From contig CAUDNR010000802.1 in NCBI GenBank assembly GCA_958430865.1, positions 1 to 64,000 on the forward strand: DNA of 64,000 nt. Direction: 5' to 3'. Under the pieces are notes generated by a model. The model did no database searches. It was not told where the DNA came from and saw only the letters and a list, made by a program, of their open reading frames with translations. Made by a program: the position numbers and the translations under genes. Within the stretch, counting starts at the first letter, position 1; the number at the start of each line of letters is the position of its first letter. This DNA comes from Entrophospora sp. SA101 (lineage: Eukaryota > Glomeromycota > Glomeromycetes > Entrophosporales > Entrophosporaceae). Below, piece by piece: positions 13,171 to 25,976 of the stretch.

Positions 13171-13889
13171 ACTGCCATTATTGTTGCTGCTACTAACACC
13201 TTCCATATCATCATCTTCATTATCTTTTCTTTTGGTGTTAAACAAAATGAAATTAAAAAACAATATTAGTTACAGAGAATATAATTCATTTACACTATAT
13301 AACTAGAGTGACGACGAGTGGCGGGCGATAACCACCACCACCCTTAAAACACTTACTCTCTTTCGAATTCTTCTTCATTTTTTTGTTTTCTTTTTCTGTC
13401 CGCCCTACCAGACATTTTAAATTTTTTGAATAAAATAGAAATTAAAAATTTTGTTATTTGACGCGTACACACTAATTATTTATCCTATTGGTTTTTTTTT
13501 TGGTAGGACAGACGCAAATTGATTTTTTTTTTTTTTTTTCGGAAAAACAAAAAAACAATTTATTTTTTGACAGAGTCCAAGATGACAAAACGTGAATGTT
13601 GTTGTTTGGTATGGTTTGGGTCTCCTAAAGAAAACGTGTTAATAACTAACCAGAGGTACTTTTTTTTATTTGTATTGATTGACATTTTTGGTTATTATAA
13701 ACATTTTAATTGGAAATCAAAACGCGGAGCAGATCTTGCTGGGTAATTACAAGATTTTCATTGATAATATTTTGTTTTTCGTAATCGTTAATAATATTAT
13801 TATATTATTATAATTACAAGATATCAAGGCAGCACACAATTGAAAAAGAAACATTTCGATATGCGATGTTTGATTATCGGAAATTTACA
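13171..13889. other. Intergenic DNA after the gap
   Basis: No secure gene. It includes a possible 5' end of a minus-strand gene at 13171-13206, a pair of related GTAGGACAG/CTACCAGAC segments near 13405 and 13505, and an ACGCGT site at 13462. Confidence 0.4.
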
Positions 13890-14940
13890 GGTGTTGAAGC
13901 ACGCACGCTACCTTGAACACTTTACAGTCATTCACACACGTTCCTCGTGTACATAAGGCTAATCTGACCACGGTGCTCCAGATGATACAATGATGCTACC
14001 GAATTTTCAGGGGGGGGCGCAAAGCTCTGGAGTTTACCAAGACTGCATCAATCGTCAATGACATTTTCACTATCCTCCCAGACCAGAGAAGGCCGCTGGC
14101 ATGCTGGCCGAAAAGTTGCCTGCAACGATCCCACCTCTAGGGTAAGGGTGGCACTGTGATCATGTCGCAACTCTGGAGGAATATTAAGAGAATCTGCAAC
14201 TCGTTTCAAGCACAGGGGTCACAATCCAGAGCAGGGTTGGTGACCCGGAAATTGCATCTGGGCTCTGATGTTAAGAGGAAAGTTGTAAAATAGTGTTTGT
14301 TTTGTATAATCACTTTCCTAAATTCTCTGTTTCTCTGATACTAACCAATTTAATAATTTTGGATAGGGGACTGGATTGGGTTTTTGCCCAATCAGTCCCC
14401 CTGTCCTGTAGGTTAAAATTATTGTATGTTTATATACATCTTTGTCAGCAATGTGGCCAATAAGGAAAAAGTCATAAAATGGTTTGGATTTTGGTATGTG
14501 ATGTTATAAATTAATCATTTTCATAAATTTTCTGTTTCTCTAAACTTTATTTGACCAACTGAACTTGTTGTTTAAACGGGGTAGGGTTGTTGGCATGTTG
14601 ATGTGCCTAAATTTAGGGAAAATCTAAAACAGCAACCCAGGTTGTAACCTCCCAAGGTGCAGGATTTTTGAACCTGTTGCAGATACCAACTTTTATGCTA
14701 GTGTGGCAATAACACAAAGCAATCATCACACAAGCACCAGCTATCAGTGATCAATGCTCATATGATAACAGTCAAGCCTGGTCTGAGAGGAAGATAAGGA
14801 AAATTTTGTCCAAAGCCTTCCAACTTGTCCAAGTTGCTCTCACTTGTGGAAAAAAGGTCCACAGTGCAGGAGGGTGCTTTGCACAACGCTTGCATGTTTG
14901 TGACAGGAAAATTTTAATTAAATCTGACACCTGCAATCAA
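13890..14940. other. GC-richer block of unknown origin
   Basis: Base composition is visibly less AT-rich than the neighbouring sequence, but no frame is open for long. Two diverged segments about 190 bp apart (about 14288-14370 and 14478-14560) share CTGTTTCTCT and flanking words. A hairpin at about 14367-14401 pairs GGGGACTG with CAGTCCCC and ATTGGG with CCCAAT around a T-rich loop. This is compatible with an old element or a retrocopy remnant. I do not recognise it. Confidence 0.4.
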
Positions 14941-15599
14941 CATCAGATTTATTATTCATAATTGATAATCAGGAAAAATAATTTATTTTGTGAATCCCAA
15001 AGATCTGGGTAGACACACATTATTAAAAGTTTCATTTTTGCATGGCCTTAGTATTATTACTACCTGGATGATGCAATTGTTTGTGATGTCAATGATGATA
15101 TCAAATGTATCACATAATAATCATGACCATTGTGAATATTCGATGGATGGAGGCATTCACATACAAGGAAATGATTAAATAGTAAGTCAAGCAATCAGGC
15201 TGTTATACTTGCACATGATTTAAAATTCTTTTGTGCTAATTTAGGGTCCCATCTTTCTTTGCTTGTATATAATCTATTGGTTCTTTTTTTACTGGTCAAA
15301 TGATGCCAAATTGGGTAATGGGGTATCAGTAAATATCAGAATCTGATTATTCTTTAAAAAAATAATCAAGGTATTAGCATACCAATAAGTTAATAATATT
15401 CTTAATATTTTTATCATATAGTCTAAAAGCCTATTAGTAAATATTGAATGAAATTATCAGATATTCTTTTAAAATTAATACTATTTTTTAATTAATTTAA
15501 TAAACCAATAGCTCTTTTGTATTGTAATTAAATTATTGGTTAAATATTTCTAAAGCTCTTTGTGCTAAAAATCTTGAGTAGTAGTTAGGTTTCTATTCA
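14941..15599. other. Intergenic, nothing recognised
   Basis: AT-rich sequence with no supported gene; a 62-codon frame at 14990-15178 has no recognisable feature. Confidence 0.45.
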
Positions 15600-15860
15600 A
15601 ATGTTTATTTGAATAAAACAAATAATTTGAGTAATAATAATTTGAATAAAACAAATAATAATAATTTGAATAAAATGAATAATAATAAAACGAATAAAAT
15701 GAATAAAATGAATAAAATGAATAAAACGAATAAAATGAATAATAATAAAACGAATAAAATGAATAATAATAAAACGAATAAAACGAATAAAACGAATAAA
15801 ATGAATAAAACAAATAAAACAAATAAAACGGATAAAATGGATAAAACGGATAAAACTAGT
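15600..15860. repeat. AATAAAACG/AATAAAATG minisatellite
   Basis: About 260 bp of 9-bp units, AATAAAACG, AATAAAATG or AATAATAAT, with point variants. Because the unit is a multiple of three, several frames stay open on both strands (for example repeating NKMNKTNK), but these are artefacts of the repeat. The ends carry variant units such as GGATAAAAC. Confidence 0.9.
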
Positions 15861-15865
15861 GTTTG

Positions 15866-15975
15866 TACTCATAATAATAATAGGTTACTCATGAGTAACA
15901 TGAGTATGAGTACCGTGAGTACTCGTAGATCATGCTATTAATAGAAAGATCTGCACTCATACGAGTACTCAAGTG
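15866..15975. repeat. GAGTACTC/ATGAGTA word-cluster island
   Basis: Directly after the minisatellite, the words GAGTA and TACTC occur about ten times in 110 bp. They include the palindromes TTACTCATGAGTAA and GAGTACTC (twice, about 45 bp apart, as GAGTACTCGT and ACGAGTACTC). Spacing is irregular. Confidence 0.6.
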
Positions 15976-16035
15976 TTACAAAGCAATATTGACCTATCAT
16001 ATTTAGGCATTTTATTATGATCGTTATTATTATTA

Positions 16036-16423
16036 TAGTGCAGGACATCTATAACGGTCAATGATTATCACATGATTTTAAAAGCTTATAACTCCTTATT
16101 AAAAAAATTAAAAAAAAAAATAAACCGATAAAATTAAAGCTAAAGACCTAAGCTTCATTTCCATCGGTTTACTTTTTCATTTTATTAGAAAAGTTTTGAG
16201 TTATAAGGCTTGAAAGTTAGAACATTTTATATATGTCTATATGTAAATTGTAAAATTTCGGAATGATATTCCCTTGTGGTTTCCTAAAAGGTTGATGATC
16301 GGCTTAAAAATTTTCCGTGATACAGACAATCTTTCCAATAAAAGGAATATGATTACTTAAATTAGAAAGATCTTCTAAAATTTTAAGTTTCGGACTATTG
16401 ACCATTATAGATGTCCTGCACTG
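16036..16423. mobile_element. Tc1/mariner-like MITE with TA target duplication, copy 1
   Basis: The element is 388 bp and flanked by TA. The left terminus TAGTGCAGGACATCTATA and the reverse-complemented right terminus CAGTGCAGGACATCTATA continue as AYGGTCAAT, giving inverted repeats of about 28 bp. Inner inverted pairs (AAGCTTATAACTC with GAGTTATAAGGCTT, AAACCGAT with ATCGGTTT) let the whole element fold. It has no transposase. A TA target and YAGTGCAGGAC-type ends fit a non-autonomous Tc1/mariner element; the family is not named. Confidence 0.85.
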
Positions 16424-16822
16424 TACTATTTGATAATGCAACCAAATATATTTTAGCACAAATTGGGCTTAATGTTTGTAAGATTATTTTAAATTTAGAA
16501 TAGAACCTTCTATCAGTAATCTCATCAACAGTTGGGCTAACTGCTTTGTCTTATATCAAAATTTTTAATTTTCCCATTTCTGATAACTTTATTGGTAAAC
16601 ATTTTTCTTGTAATTACAATAGAACCTCCTAATAAATATTTATCCTTTTTTTTTTTTGAAAATTCTGGCCGCTACAATAAATTATTAATTAACAATTTTC
16701 TCTAGAGGAATATCAACCTTCAATGATTGCAATGTTAATTTTTAGCCAATCATATTTTTTTCTACAAATTTAGGAATTTTTCGTGTAACTGGATGACAGA
16801 TGACAGTGTTGTGCCATTTATG

Positions 16823-16988
16823 CTTCCAATAAAATTTCATTGGAGCACTATAATAAATTCCAATTGGAATTGGAACATTCCAAATGTGGTTCCAATGAAG
16901 TTAACCAATGAAATTTCAATTACAGAGTCACACGCACGAATTTTATTGGTCAATATCAATTGAAGATCTACATTGGAACATTCCAATA
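16823..16988. repeat. CATTGGAA/TTCCAAT word-cluster island, copy 1
   Basis: TTCCAAT, ATTGGAA and near variants occur about ten times in 165 bp in both orientations, including the compound palindrome TTCCAATTGGAATTGGAA. Spacing is irregular. An exact copy lies at 41108-41273. Confidence 0.7.
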
Positions 16989-17129
16989 GCGTTACAAGTT
17001 ATCATCACACAAGATATTTATCAAGATATTTTTAAAAAAATGTCCACTTCTTTTGCAAGTACTCCTGCTAATCTCTTGGTCAAAACAGTTGGTGATTGGA
17101 GCTCAACGATGCTAGAGATTTTTTGAAGA

Positions 17130-17670
17130 GTCTTCTCACATCGACAATGAAATCGAGACAATCGAGAAGAACGAGGCATTACCACACTGACAAAACATCA
17201 CTGTCCAATATGTAAGGCAACTCCTTGTACACCATATTGTAAAAAACATCAAACTGTTTGTAAAAACTGAGGTATGTCTGGGTCGCAAGAGAAAAGAGAA
17301 TTTGAAGATAAAAGGAAAAAATATTTATTGCTTAGAAATGTAATTAAAGTATTAAATGATTGATTACAGTACAACATATCAATTATCATATCAATGTATC
17401 AAAGAATTTTAGGCGATCCTCATATATTTAACTATAGCATCAAGATTTTCAAGAAATTCTAAAAATCCATCAGCCTCTAAATATATACTTTACTTTTAAA
17501 TTCATACATATTGTCTATTATGTCTACAAATTCTGGATCCTTGTCATTAATTTGTTCTCGGAAAACTTCTGAAGACTTTCCTTAGTTTCTTCTTCTATGG
17601 TACTTGCAAATGGATTGCCTGTAGTCCATACTGGATACTCGCAAAAAAATTCAATAGATAAGCACTTGAA
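17130..17670. pseudogene. Possible decayed coding fragments, unknown family
   Basis: On the plus strand near 17187-17268 a frame reads HHCPICKATPCTPYCKKHQTVC and then stops, a Cys/His pattern like a small zinc-binding segment. On the minus strand, about 17660 down to 17480, EYPVWTTGNPFASTIEEE and, after a frame change, DKDPEFVDIIDNMYEFKSK look protein-like but are broken by stops. No family was recognised. The same fragments recur at +24285. Confidence 0.3.
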
Positions 17671-18119
17671 GATTTCCAATCAATAAATAACATATTGTAA
17701 TCTTTGTGCCATCCACTTAGTCTTAGGGATAGGTTGAGAAAGTTTGTTATGGCCTTCAATTTTCTAAGTGTGGTTTTCCAAACTTCTTAGTTTTAGGTTC
17801 TCTATTATTATTGAATGAAGATTATCATGCAAGTACAAATTTTTCTTTAGAAAAAAATTTAGGATTTAGGTAACTAACATTCCATATACTGAATCTTTGA
17901 AATATTTTGCTTAAACAATATTAATTTCATAATGTAACTTTACAAACCTATTGATTCACGATTAGAAGTGAAGAATGATACGATTATTACTAAAAAAGAG
18001 TTATTAAAATTGCCATTTATCTATCATTTTTTAATTTTAAAATTATAAAAAGTCACATGGTTCCAAGTCAAATTAAACTTAGTCCTGATTATACATGTTA
18101 TCAAAATTAATTTGGCTTC

Positions 18120-18219
18120 GACTCAATTCCCAATTTTTAATTGCGTCTGACTCAATTATTTATATGTTTTTCATATGACTCAATTAATTGCGTCAAAAAG
18201 TCACCTGATTGAGTCAAAT
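18120..18219. repeat. GACTCAATT word-cluster island, copy 1
   Basis: GACTCAATT occurs three times, and once inverted as GATTGAGTC, within 100 bp. Related AATTGCGTC words lie between them. Exact copy at 42405-42504. Confidence 0.6.
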
Positions 18220-18462
18220 GATCTATTTCTACCACATGTATAGTCCTGATGGATTCTTTAGTTTAAATTAAAAATTCTGAAATCCATTCTCTTTTCCTGT
18301 AAAAACAGGTTCCTATATTTTATTTCTTTTTTGATTGTTGCCATGACATAATCGTAGCATTATCAAATGGGCCATGATTAATGTTTAAATTCCTTTATTA
18401 AAAAAAGTCAATTGCCATTATAACTGGTTACTAAAATCTAGAACCCTGAAATTTTTATGTAA

Positions 18463-18464
<2 letters not shown>

Positions 18465-18494
<30 letters not shown>
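18465..18494. repeat. ATT trinucleotide microsatellite
   Basis: About ten ATT units downstream of the PWWP gene, repeated identically at 42750-42779. Confidence 0.8.
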
Positions 18495-18495
<1 letters not shown>

Positions 18496-18722
18496 ATGCT
18501 CCATATAATATATACTTAAGGTATATATTTTTACAAATAAAAAATTATAAAATTTAAAACCATACATAATCAATTGTAAAATTCTATTAGTTCTGAAAAT
18601 AGTTCCTAATCCTAATGTGAATCTAATTCATAATATTATGTTCGTATCAAATAATTTGTGTTGTAGGTAATAATAGTAGTAGTGATAAGACGGTATTGAT
18701 TGTGTTTTCATCAATTACCATG

Positions 18723-20046
18723 TTAAAGATTTTCCGATATTCTAATGTCAATGGATGATGATGATGACGATGAGTATGAGGATGAGGGTGACAAAGACGA
18801 TGACAAAGACGATGAGGATGACGATGAGGATGAGGATGACGATGAGGATGAAGATGAAGATGAAGATGATGACAAATACGATGAAGATGAAGATGATGAC
18901 AAATACGATGAAGATGAAGATGATGAAAAATACGATGAAGATGAAGATGAGGATGAGGATGAGGATGAGGATGAGGATGACAAATACGATGAAGATGAAG
19001 ATGAGGATGACAAATACGATGAGGATGAGGATGAGGATGACAAAGACGATGATGACATAGACGATGAAGATGAAGACGACAATGATGATGAGGACGAAAA
19101 TGGAGATGTGGATGTTGATGAGGGTGAGGATGAATATGGGGATGAAAATGATGATAACAACATTGACAACGATAATGGAACTGATGGTGACGACGATGAT
19201 GATGAATTAATGGACGTAGAAACAGCAACATTACTAGTAGAAAGAATAGTGAAATCTTTACAATTATTTTTATGTCGCTTAACAAGTTTACTACTGTTTT
19301 CTTGATTTGTTTCGTCATCATTATCATAGTCTATTAGCCTTTTTATACTATTTTTACTGATGATGCCAGCAACAACATTATCACCACTACTACCACCACC
19401 ATTGTTATTATTAACTGCAACATTTTCTCGATCGTTTTGGACCGGATTATTGCCTAACAATTCCTTCTCCTTTTTCTCTTTTATATTATTATTGTTGTTG
19501 TTATTGTGACCTCTTATTTTTTTAATACCATCATTATTAACATTATTATTAATTTTAGCAGAAGTTGTAGTGGCGGTGGTGGTACCTGATAACAAATATT
19601 CCAATGCTTGCTTTATAGCTCTGACCAAATGATTTTTCTTTTTGATTTGTTTTATTTGATCATTTGCTTCTTTTTTTGTGAATATTTTAAGATTTTTCTC
19701 ATTAATCCATCCACTATTATTATAATTATTGATAAATAAATTAATTAATTATATTTGAAATTTGGGAATTTATTATCATTACAATAGATATATAAATGAA
19801 ACGTACTAGTTTATTGAGCCAAAGAATTTAATGCAATCAAAATCATGCCTCTTTGGCCTCTTTTTAAGCAAAATCTCGGGTAAATCCTCATCATTTACGA
19901 TCTGTATTACGCATATGTGTTGATTGTCTGTTACTTACTATACATGATTTTTTTTTGGATAAAGATGATTTAAAACTTACCAAACCAGGCCACCAAAGGA
20001 ATTCTTTTAATTTAACGAAAACAATGGTACCTACTTCAAATGACAT
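18723..20046 (-). CDS. PWWP-domain protein, copy 1
   Basis: Three exons, complement of 19981..20046, 19807..19901 and 18723..19713, give 383 residues. The N-terminus MSFEVGTIVFVKLKEFLWWP is the start of a PWWP domain, here with LWWP in place of PWWP. Splicing restores IKFFGSINYGWINEKNLKIF, the conserved FFG..NYGWV segment, ending near residue 70. The intron donors are GTAAGT and GTACGT; the second junction rebuilds the Tyr codon of NYGW, which supports the model. A Lys-rich helix (QIKQIKKKNHLVRAIKQALEY) follows, then Asn-rich sequence, a KRHKNN basic patch, and a C-terminal tract of roughly 130 residues that is mostly Ser with occasional Tyr, Leu or Phe. PWWP domains bind methylated histone tails and DNA, so a chromatin role is inferred. 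It is divergent from the homeobox gene. The acidic frame on the opposite strand is a by-product of the TCA/TCC codon repeat. Confidence 0.85.
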
Positions 20047-23000
20047 TTTTTTAAAAAAAAACTATTCATATATATACAGAATGAATAACGCACTAATTCG
20101 AATGGAATATTAAAACTAAATTGAAAAAATATTTAAAGATTAAAATGAAGTAGTACGCGTAAAATATTAATAATCTGTCATTTTTTGGTACTACCATGCA
20201 TGATTATTTTGATTTTTTTCAAGTCTTAAAAAATTCTTTTTATTTGGATGATAAAATCTTTTTGTTAAAATTTTATATTAAAAATATGTAGGTGTGGAAT
20301 TAAAGATTTTATGTGGTGATTTTATGTGAAGGTAAAAAAATATTAATTGTATTGTATTGTATGATGAGGACGGTGATGGTAATGACCTAAAGAAACCAAA
20401 TCTCAAGAACCTATAAAAAATTTAATTAAACCTGCTCCTTGTAAGGCTGCAAAATCAAACGAAGATTCAAGATCGTATAAAAAATAAGATTATTATAATT
20501 TTTAATAGATAAATTATCATTAAAATCATTACTCATTAAAATTATTAATTATTAGACACGACAAACATGATTATTGAATTTCATCTTCAATAAGAACAAA
20601 AACAAAACAACATCAAACTTTCATTGCAAAACAAACAAAGAACTTCCAACTATTTTACCAATGCCGGGCTTGTTATGATCATAACGAAGCTAATTACAAA
20701 TCATTGGAAATGATTTTTTGACACCATCGTTGTGTACACTCAAAAACACGTGCCAACAATTGATGTTTATCGACATTGCAACCATAAGGAAATATTTATA
20801 TTTAATAAATTTGAGGATATATCTATCTTAAATTTTTAAATTTTTTATTAATTTATCTATTATTAATTATCAAAATCTGCAACTATGTGCACAAAAGGCC
20901 TAGATTTCTAATATTTGAAAATAAGAGGTCTTTAAGTAGAGAAAGGCATGCGAGGATGCAAAAAAAAGGGGGGATTCAAGCGAAGGTGATTAACTAGCAT
21001 TGAAAAAAATCTGGATCGTATAATGTCGAAAAGAATTATGTTCATCTGCAATTTCAAACCTTTATAAGAAGTGAACACGGGGAGTAAAGTTTTATAACGA
21101 ACCTTCAATCATTTTGGTTTTGTTGAATTAACGGACTTCAAGTATTGCAAGTGGTTTCGTTCGTTTGTTCATCCTTTCACATCGACATTTACAATTTAAA
21201 GATATCTGGATAAGGTCAATCGTATGTTTCCAAAGATTGCTCTTCTATAATTATGAAATATTTTCTAAAGCAAATTTCTGCTCGTTTTACTTGTTTTGAT
21301 AGATTAAATAGGCGGAGTAAGCATTATCGAGAGAGAAATAACCATAAGAATGAGTTGATGATGAACGAATGCAGGAGATGATACAATAGAATTTAGTTGA
21401 ATTATACCAACTAGAAAAGTTAATTAGCCAGTCTTCAATTATTCGCAACAATTAAACAACCAAAAAATCAAACATAAATCGTTTTATCGTTACCTTTATT
21501 GTCAAACTATTATACGAATGGAAAATTTATAACAAAAAGTCAAAATTCGTGAATTCATTTTTCTTTTGCAATAAAATCAAAGGCCTGGAAGAAAATTTTT
21601 ATCAAATGTCTTTTTCCTCAATTTTAGAATCCACATATTTATTAATAATAATGGATTTAAATAATTAATACACAGCATATAATGAATAGTCACAAAATAA
21701 GGGGTATTCCAAAATATTAATAGATTTAGACAATAGCTCTATCAGAGGAAAAAAAAATATACAGTGTGTTTGTTGTACAAGATAAATTTTAATATTATAT
21801 CAAAGGCAGTGAATACCCTTACTGTTATCAACGATACCACTTACTATTTGCGATATCACTACTATGAAACGATACCAATAACAATATTGCAATTGCTCGT
21901 ACCAATAAACGAGTTACTCTAGATATTTAGTTCTCACAGAAAAAAGAACTCGCTAACACTATCAATTTTGTTTCATGAAACAGAAAAAAAATGAATGAAA
22001 TTATAATTGCGCTCAGTAATGAATATGTCAAAGAATGGTTTCCATAAATGTATTAATATCCATCGTCCATACTCGTGTGACGATGGATTCCTTAGACAGT
22101 GCTCTTAAAGAACTAATTAAAACGAATGAATCATAGAGGAAAATGAGTACACAAAAGGCTCGAAGAATTTTTAAATGAGGAGGACACCAATTTTTATTAA
22201 CAATCTAGAGAACAATTAACAATTAAAATTAGCAACATATAAATTTCAAATTACATATTCAAATATCCTTAATAACATACAGTACATGATGCATAAAATA
22301 TTAATAATATTAGAACAAAGGATTTGAAATAAAGATAAATCATGGAAAAACATCGATTATAATCCATACAGAAGTAGTTGGTTCATCTTGTGATTTTTCT
22401 GGGGAAAGCTTGTGAAAAAGAATAATTGGAAGCATACGTGTGAACATTTGTACAACCAAGGATTTCAGGGTTCAAAATTGTTTAACATCACCATTATCTC
22501 ACTTGTTATCTTTGTTAGTTAAATTATTTATTTGTAAAAAAAAAAAAAGCATTATAAATAATTTTATTATTTTTGATTTTTTAAACGAAAAAAAAATATA
22601 TGTTGGAAGGATTTGTAGTTTGATTTTTTTTTCCTGAGAATGAATGTTCAGACACAAGATGAAGGATTATTTATATTGTTTTGACGCCAATCAAACAAAA
22701 ACAAAAGATTTATTTAAATCACATAAGGTACATCTTGAATATAGTTTTCTTATTATTACGGTTAAGGATTAAAAACAACCATTAATTGATTGCTTTTCAT
22801 AAAGAAAACAAATATTTATTATTATTGTACAGTCGTCGATGAACCGAATTAAAGTGCACATTTTTGTTTTTTTGTTTTGTTGCAGTATACCCCAATTAAT
22901 TATATGTATGATGTAGTTATATTAGTATACTGATTGTTGTGTTATGTTGGTATTTTAATAAATTACCATACAAAGTAATTAAAATTAATTGATGAATTAT

Positions 23001-24539
23001 TTGTGTGCCACACTATGGCTTTTTGGAAAATAAAACCCCCAATTTTAACGATAAAATTAAAAGAGCAATTAACGCTAATGGATATATGAGGATATGGGTA
23101 GTGACAAGCATAATGATTATAATAAAGGAATTTTTATACTAATACTAACGTGTTTAGCTCGGAAAAATTTTAAATAAAGTAAAAACGGTGTTGCTTTCTT
23201 TAATACCATTATAAAAATATTATGCGTGGAATTAACATTTTTCGCCCCATATGTTTAAGTGTGATACAAACTGTTGAAAAGTGGCAGTGTTCGATTATGT
23301 GTATAGAGAGTGTGTGAAAGAAAGAGAAGATTAAAAAAAATCGAAAAATCAAGTTTTTTTTTTGGTTTTCTCTATCATTGAACTAGCTTAACCAAATATA
23401 TTCACGATAATAAAAAAACATTATTAAATATTATGTATTTACACATAAGCATGCATAATGCTAAAATTAATTGTTTTTCAGCGCATCATTTATTGTTTGG
23501 TCACGTGATATTTTGAATTTTAAATTGAACCGAATATGGAAATTTGAACAAATACGAAAAAGAAGCGACGATGATCTTTTTAAAAAGATTAGGGTTTGAA
23601 GTTTTTTTTAGGAATATTTATTTATTTTTAAAGATTTTGTATGAAAAATTAGCCTCGCCCAAATCTAAAATCGAGTCTTAATATTTTAGTTGATTGCCAT
23701 TACCAAATTGAAAAATAATTAATTAATAATAATTACTTTTTAAAAAAAAAAAAACTTTAATTAATTGCAACTTCCTAATTGACATCCAACCTAATTAATA
23801 CTCTCAAACCAAATGGAACAATCATTCTACTACAATTCATCCGCCCACCGATTACTACTTATAATAACCATTATGCTTCGTTATTTGTTTATTCTTCTGG
23901 ATGATCTTTTCTTTGTGTATGAAAACAACGAAAACAATAACGACAATCGTGAATTTTTTATTTTTGATTAGTGTTTAACCAAATTATATGGTAATGATGT
24001 ATTATTCGTTTATTATTTATTATTTTATTTATTATTTATTATATAAAAAAAAAGAAAAAAAAAAAAAAAGTAAAATAGTAATTCCATTTTTTTTTTTTTT
24101 TTGGTTTTTTTTTCTTATTAAAGAAAATTGTTTTGAATGAAAACGACAAATTTGGATATATTTATATTTATATTTATTTATTAACACTTTTCCGAACGAA
24201 CAAGATACTCGGATAGAAACGATGATGAAATAAAGAATAATTTAGTCAAAAAGTTAAAATAATTATTAAAGTTAGAATAATAATTAAATTGGGATAATAT
24301 TTAATTAAAAAAAAAAAAAAATCAATTTCTCAATTTCATTTTCATTTATAAACATATCCTAATTAAGAAACTGTATATATATATATAACCAAATTAATAA
24401 ATAAATATAATAGATAATATAACAATTGTATGATATCAAAAGTATAAATAAATAAATAATTTTAAGTAATTTGTACTTTATTTGGACGTTTTTTTTAAAT
24501 TGTATATGAAAAAATCATTTATGATGATGGCGTTAATTA

Positions 24540-24581
<42 letters not shown>

Positions 24582-25625
24582 TATACAACTGATTTACCCC
24601 GGACGATGATGACTACTGATTGATTGATTGACTTTTAAATTGACTTTTATTGATATAGACTTTTTGAATTTTACTTTTTTTTTACTCTTTGATTCAGCCA
24701 TATGCTCGATAAGAAGTCTATTATTCTTCTAGTTATCACATAAATATATAACAGATATCACACATATGACACACTTGTCTCCATGCAGGTTCTCACACAC
24801 ACACATACATACACACACACAATGAAAATTTTAACTTTTAGAGAATAGTTTAAAATTAGTAATAAATAAATAAAAAACATTATAATTTAACGTGATACAA
24901 TTTAATTATATTTAAACTTTTTTTTTTTTTCCTAAAATTCCTAACAAAATAATAAATGATTTCAAATGTCAAAAAAAACCTATTTAACTTTGTTTTTCGT
25001 CGTACTATATATATTAACATCCTTTATAACTACAATTACGAAAATAATTATCATTGATAAATTTATTCCATGCGATTATTTCGGAGTTTTGTTATAAATA
25101 TTTTCCAAAACTGCTTTGGTTTTTATTTATAAAATGAAAAAAACGTAATAGGATTGCTAAATAATTCCTAGATTTTGTTTGTGTACTACTACAACACATC
25201 TAAATTTTGAAATTTTTAATCTGACTTTTTAATAATATTAATTAATTTCACGCAGTGTGTGATAATTAAAAATTCCAATTAAATCTATTTTTTCCTATTT
25301 TATTCTGTTACAATTTAAAAAAATATAATAAATAAAATTATTTTTTTTTTTCAAGAGTAATTTTCAAATCAAAAAAAAATCATTTTTCCTCTTTTTTAAG
25401 ATTTTTTTTCTTTTTTCCTAAAAAAAAATTATTTATTATTCTCATTGTTTTCTGGTTATTATCATAATAACACTTCTTTCTTCTTCTAACAATTATTATT
25501 TATTTTATTCCTAATAACTACTAAAAACGATTGTAGGATTCTTTCTATTTTTAATTTTCTCTCTATTGTGTGTGTGCGTTTACTTTATATCTAATTACAA
25601 AAAACCTGGTTCACAATTGCTCGTA

Positions 25626-25665
<40 letters not shown>

Positions 25666-25976
25666 TATATATATTCTCTTTACAAAAACTACTTTCTTCT
25701 TGGTTTATCGTCTACAATAAAGCACTTTGGTAGTCCTTCTTCATCCATCTCTTTCTTCTTCTAGCATTCCTCAAGTTTAAAGCAAATGTAAGTAAAACTT
25801 TTTAAAAATTTACATACATACATACATTCATACACACACACATATATATATAGATAGATAATAGATATAGTACCACATATGTAAATATATAATATCTATT
25901 ATATTTTTGCACGTACATACCATCTAACGATTATTTATATTTTTATTAGCTGACAAAAGAAAACCGAAATTAAAAA
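20047..25976. other. Intergenic region between PWWP and homeobox genes, copy 1
   Basis: About 5.9 kb with no secure gene. A plus-strand frame at about 20391-20488 (PKETKSQEPIKNLIKP and on to SRSYKK) looks like an orphan exon or remnant. Near 20650-20730 there is CRACYDHNEANYKSLEMI-like coding debris. Otherwise it is AT-rich with homopolymers, (AT)n at 24546-24570 and CA-rich runs near 24795. The last 1 kb is the homeobox promoter and leader. Confidence 0.5.
21812..21920. repeat. ACGATACCA word-cluster island, copy 1
   Basis: ACGATACCA occurs twice, with GATATCA, GTACCAATA, ATACCC and ACGAGTTACT variants, in 110 bp without a fixed period. Exact copy at 46097-46205. Confidence 0.45.

Noticed and set aside
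15600..15860. CRISPR-like array
   Set aside because: Units are contiguous 9-mers without spacers, in a eukaryotic genome.
15565..15941. Three overlapping long frames with NKMNK, FYSFYS or IRFIHF repeats
   Set aside because: All are readings of the 9-bp minisatellite, whose unit is a multiple of three; no start context or non-repeat sequence supports them.
18745..19305. 186-codon acidic frame on the plus strand (and its copy at 43030-43590)
   Set aside because: It is the antisense of the Ser-codon repeat in the PWWP gene, whose spliced structure is well supported. The His/Pro-rich frame at 18647-19327 is another shadow.
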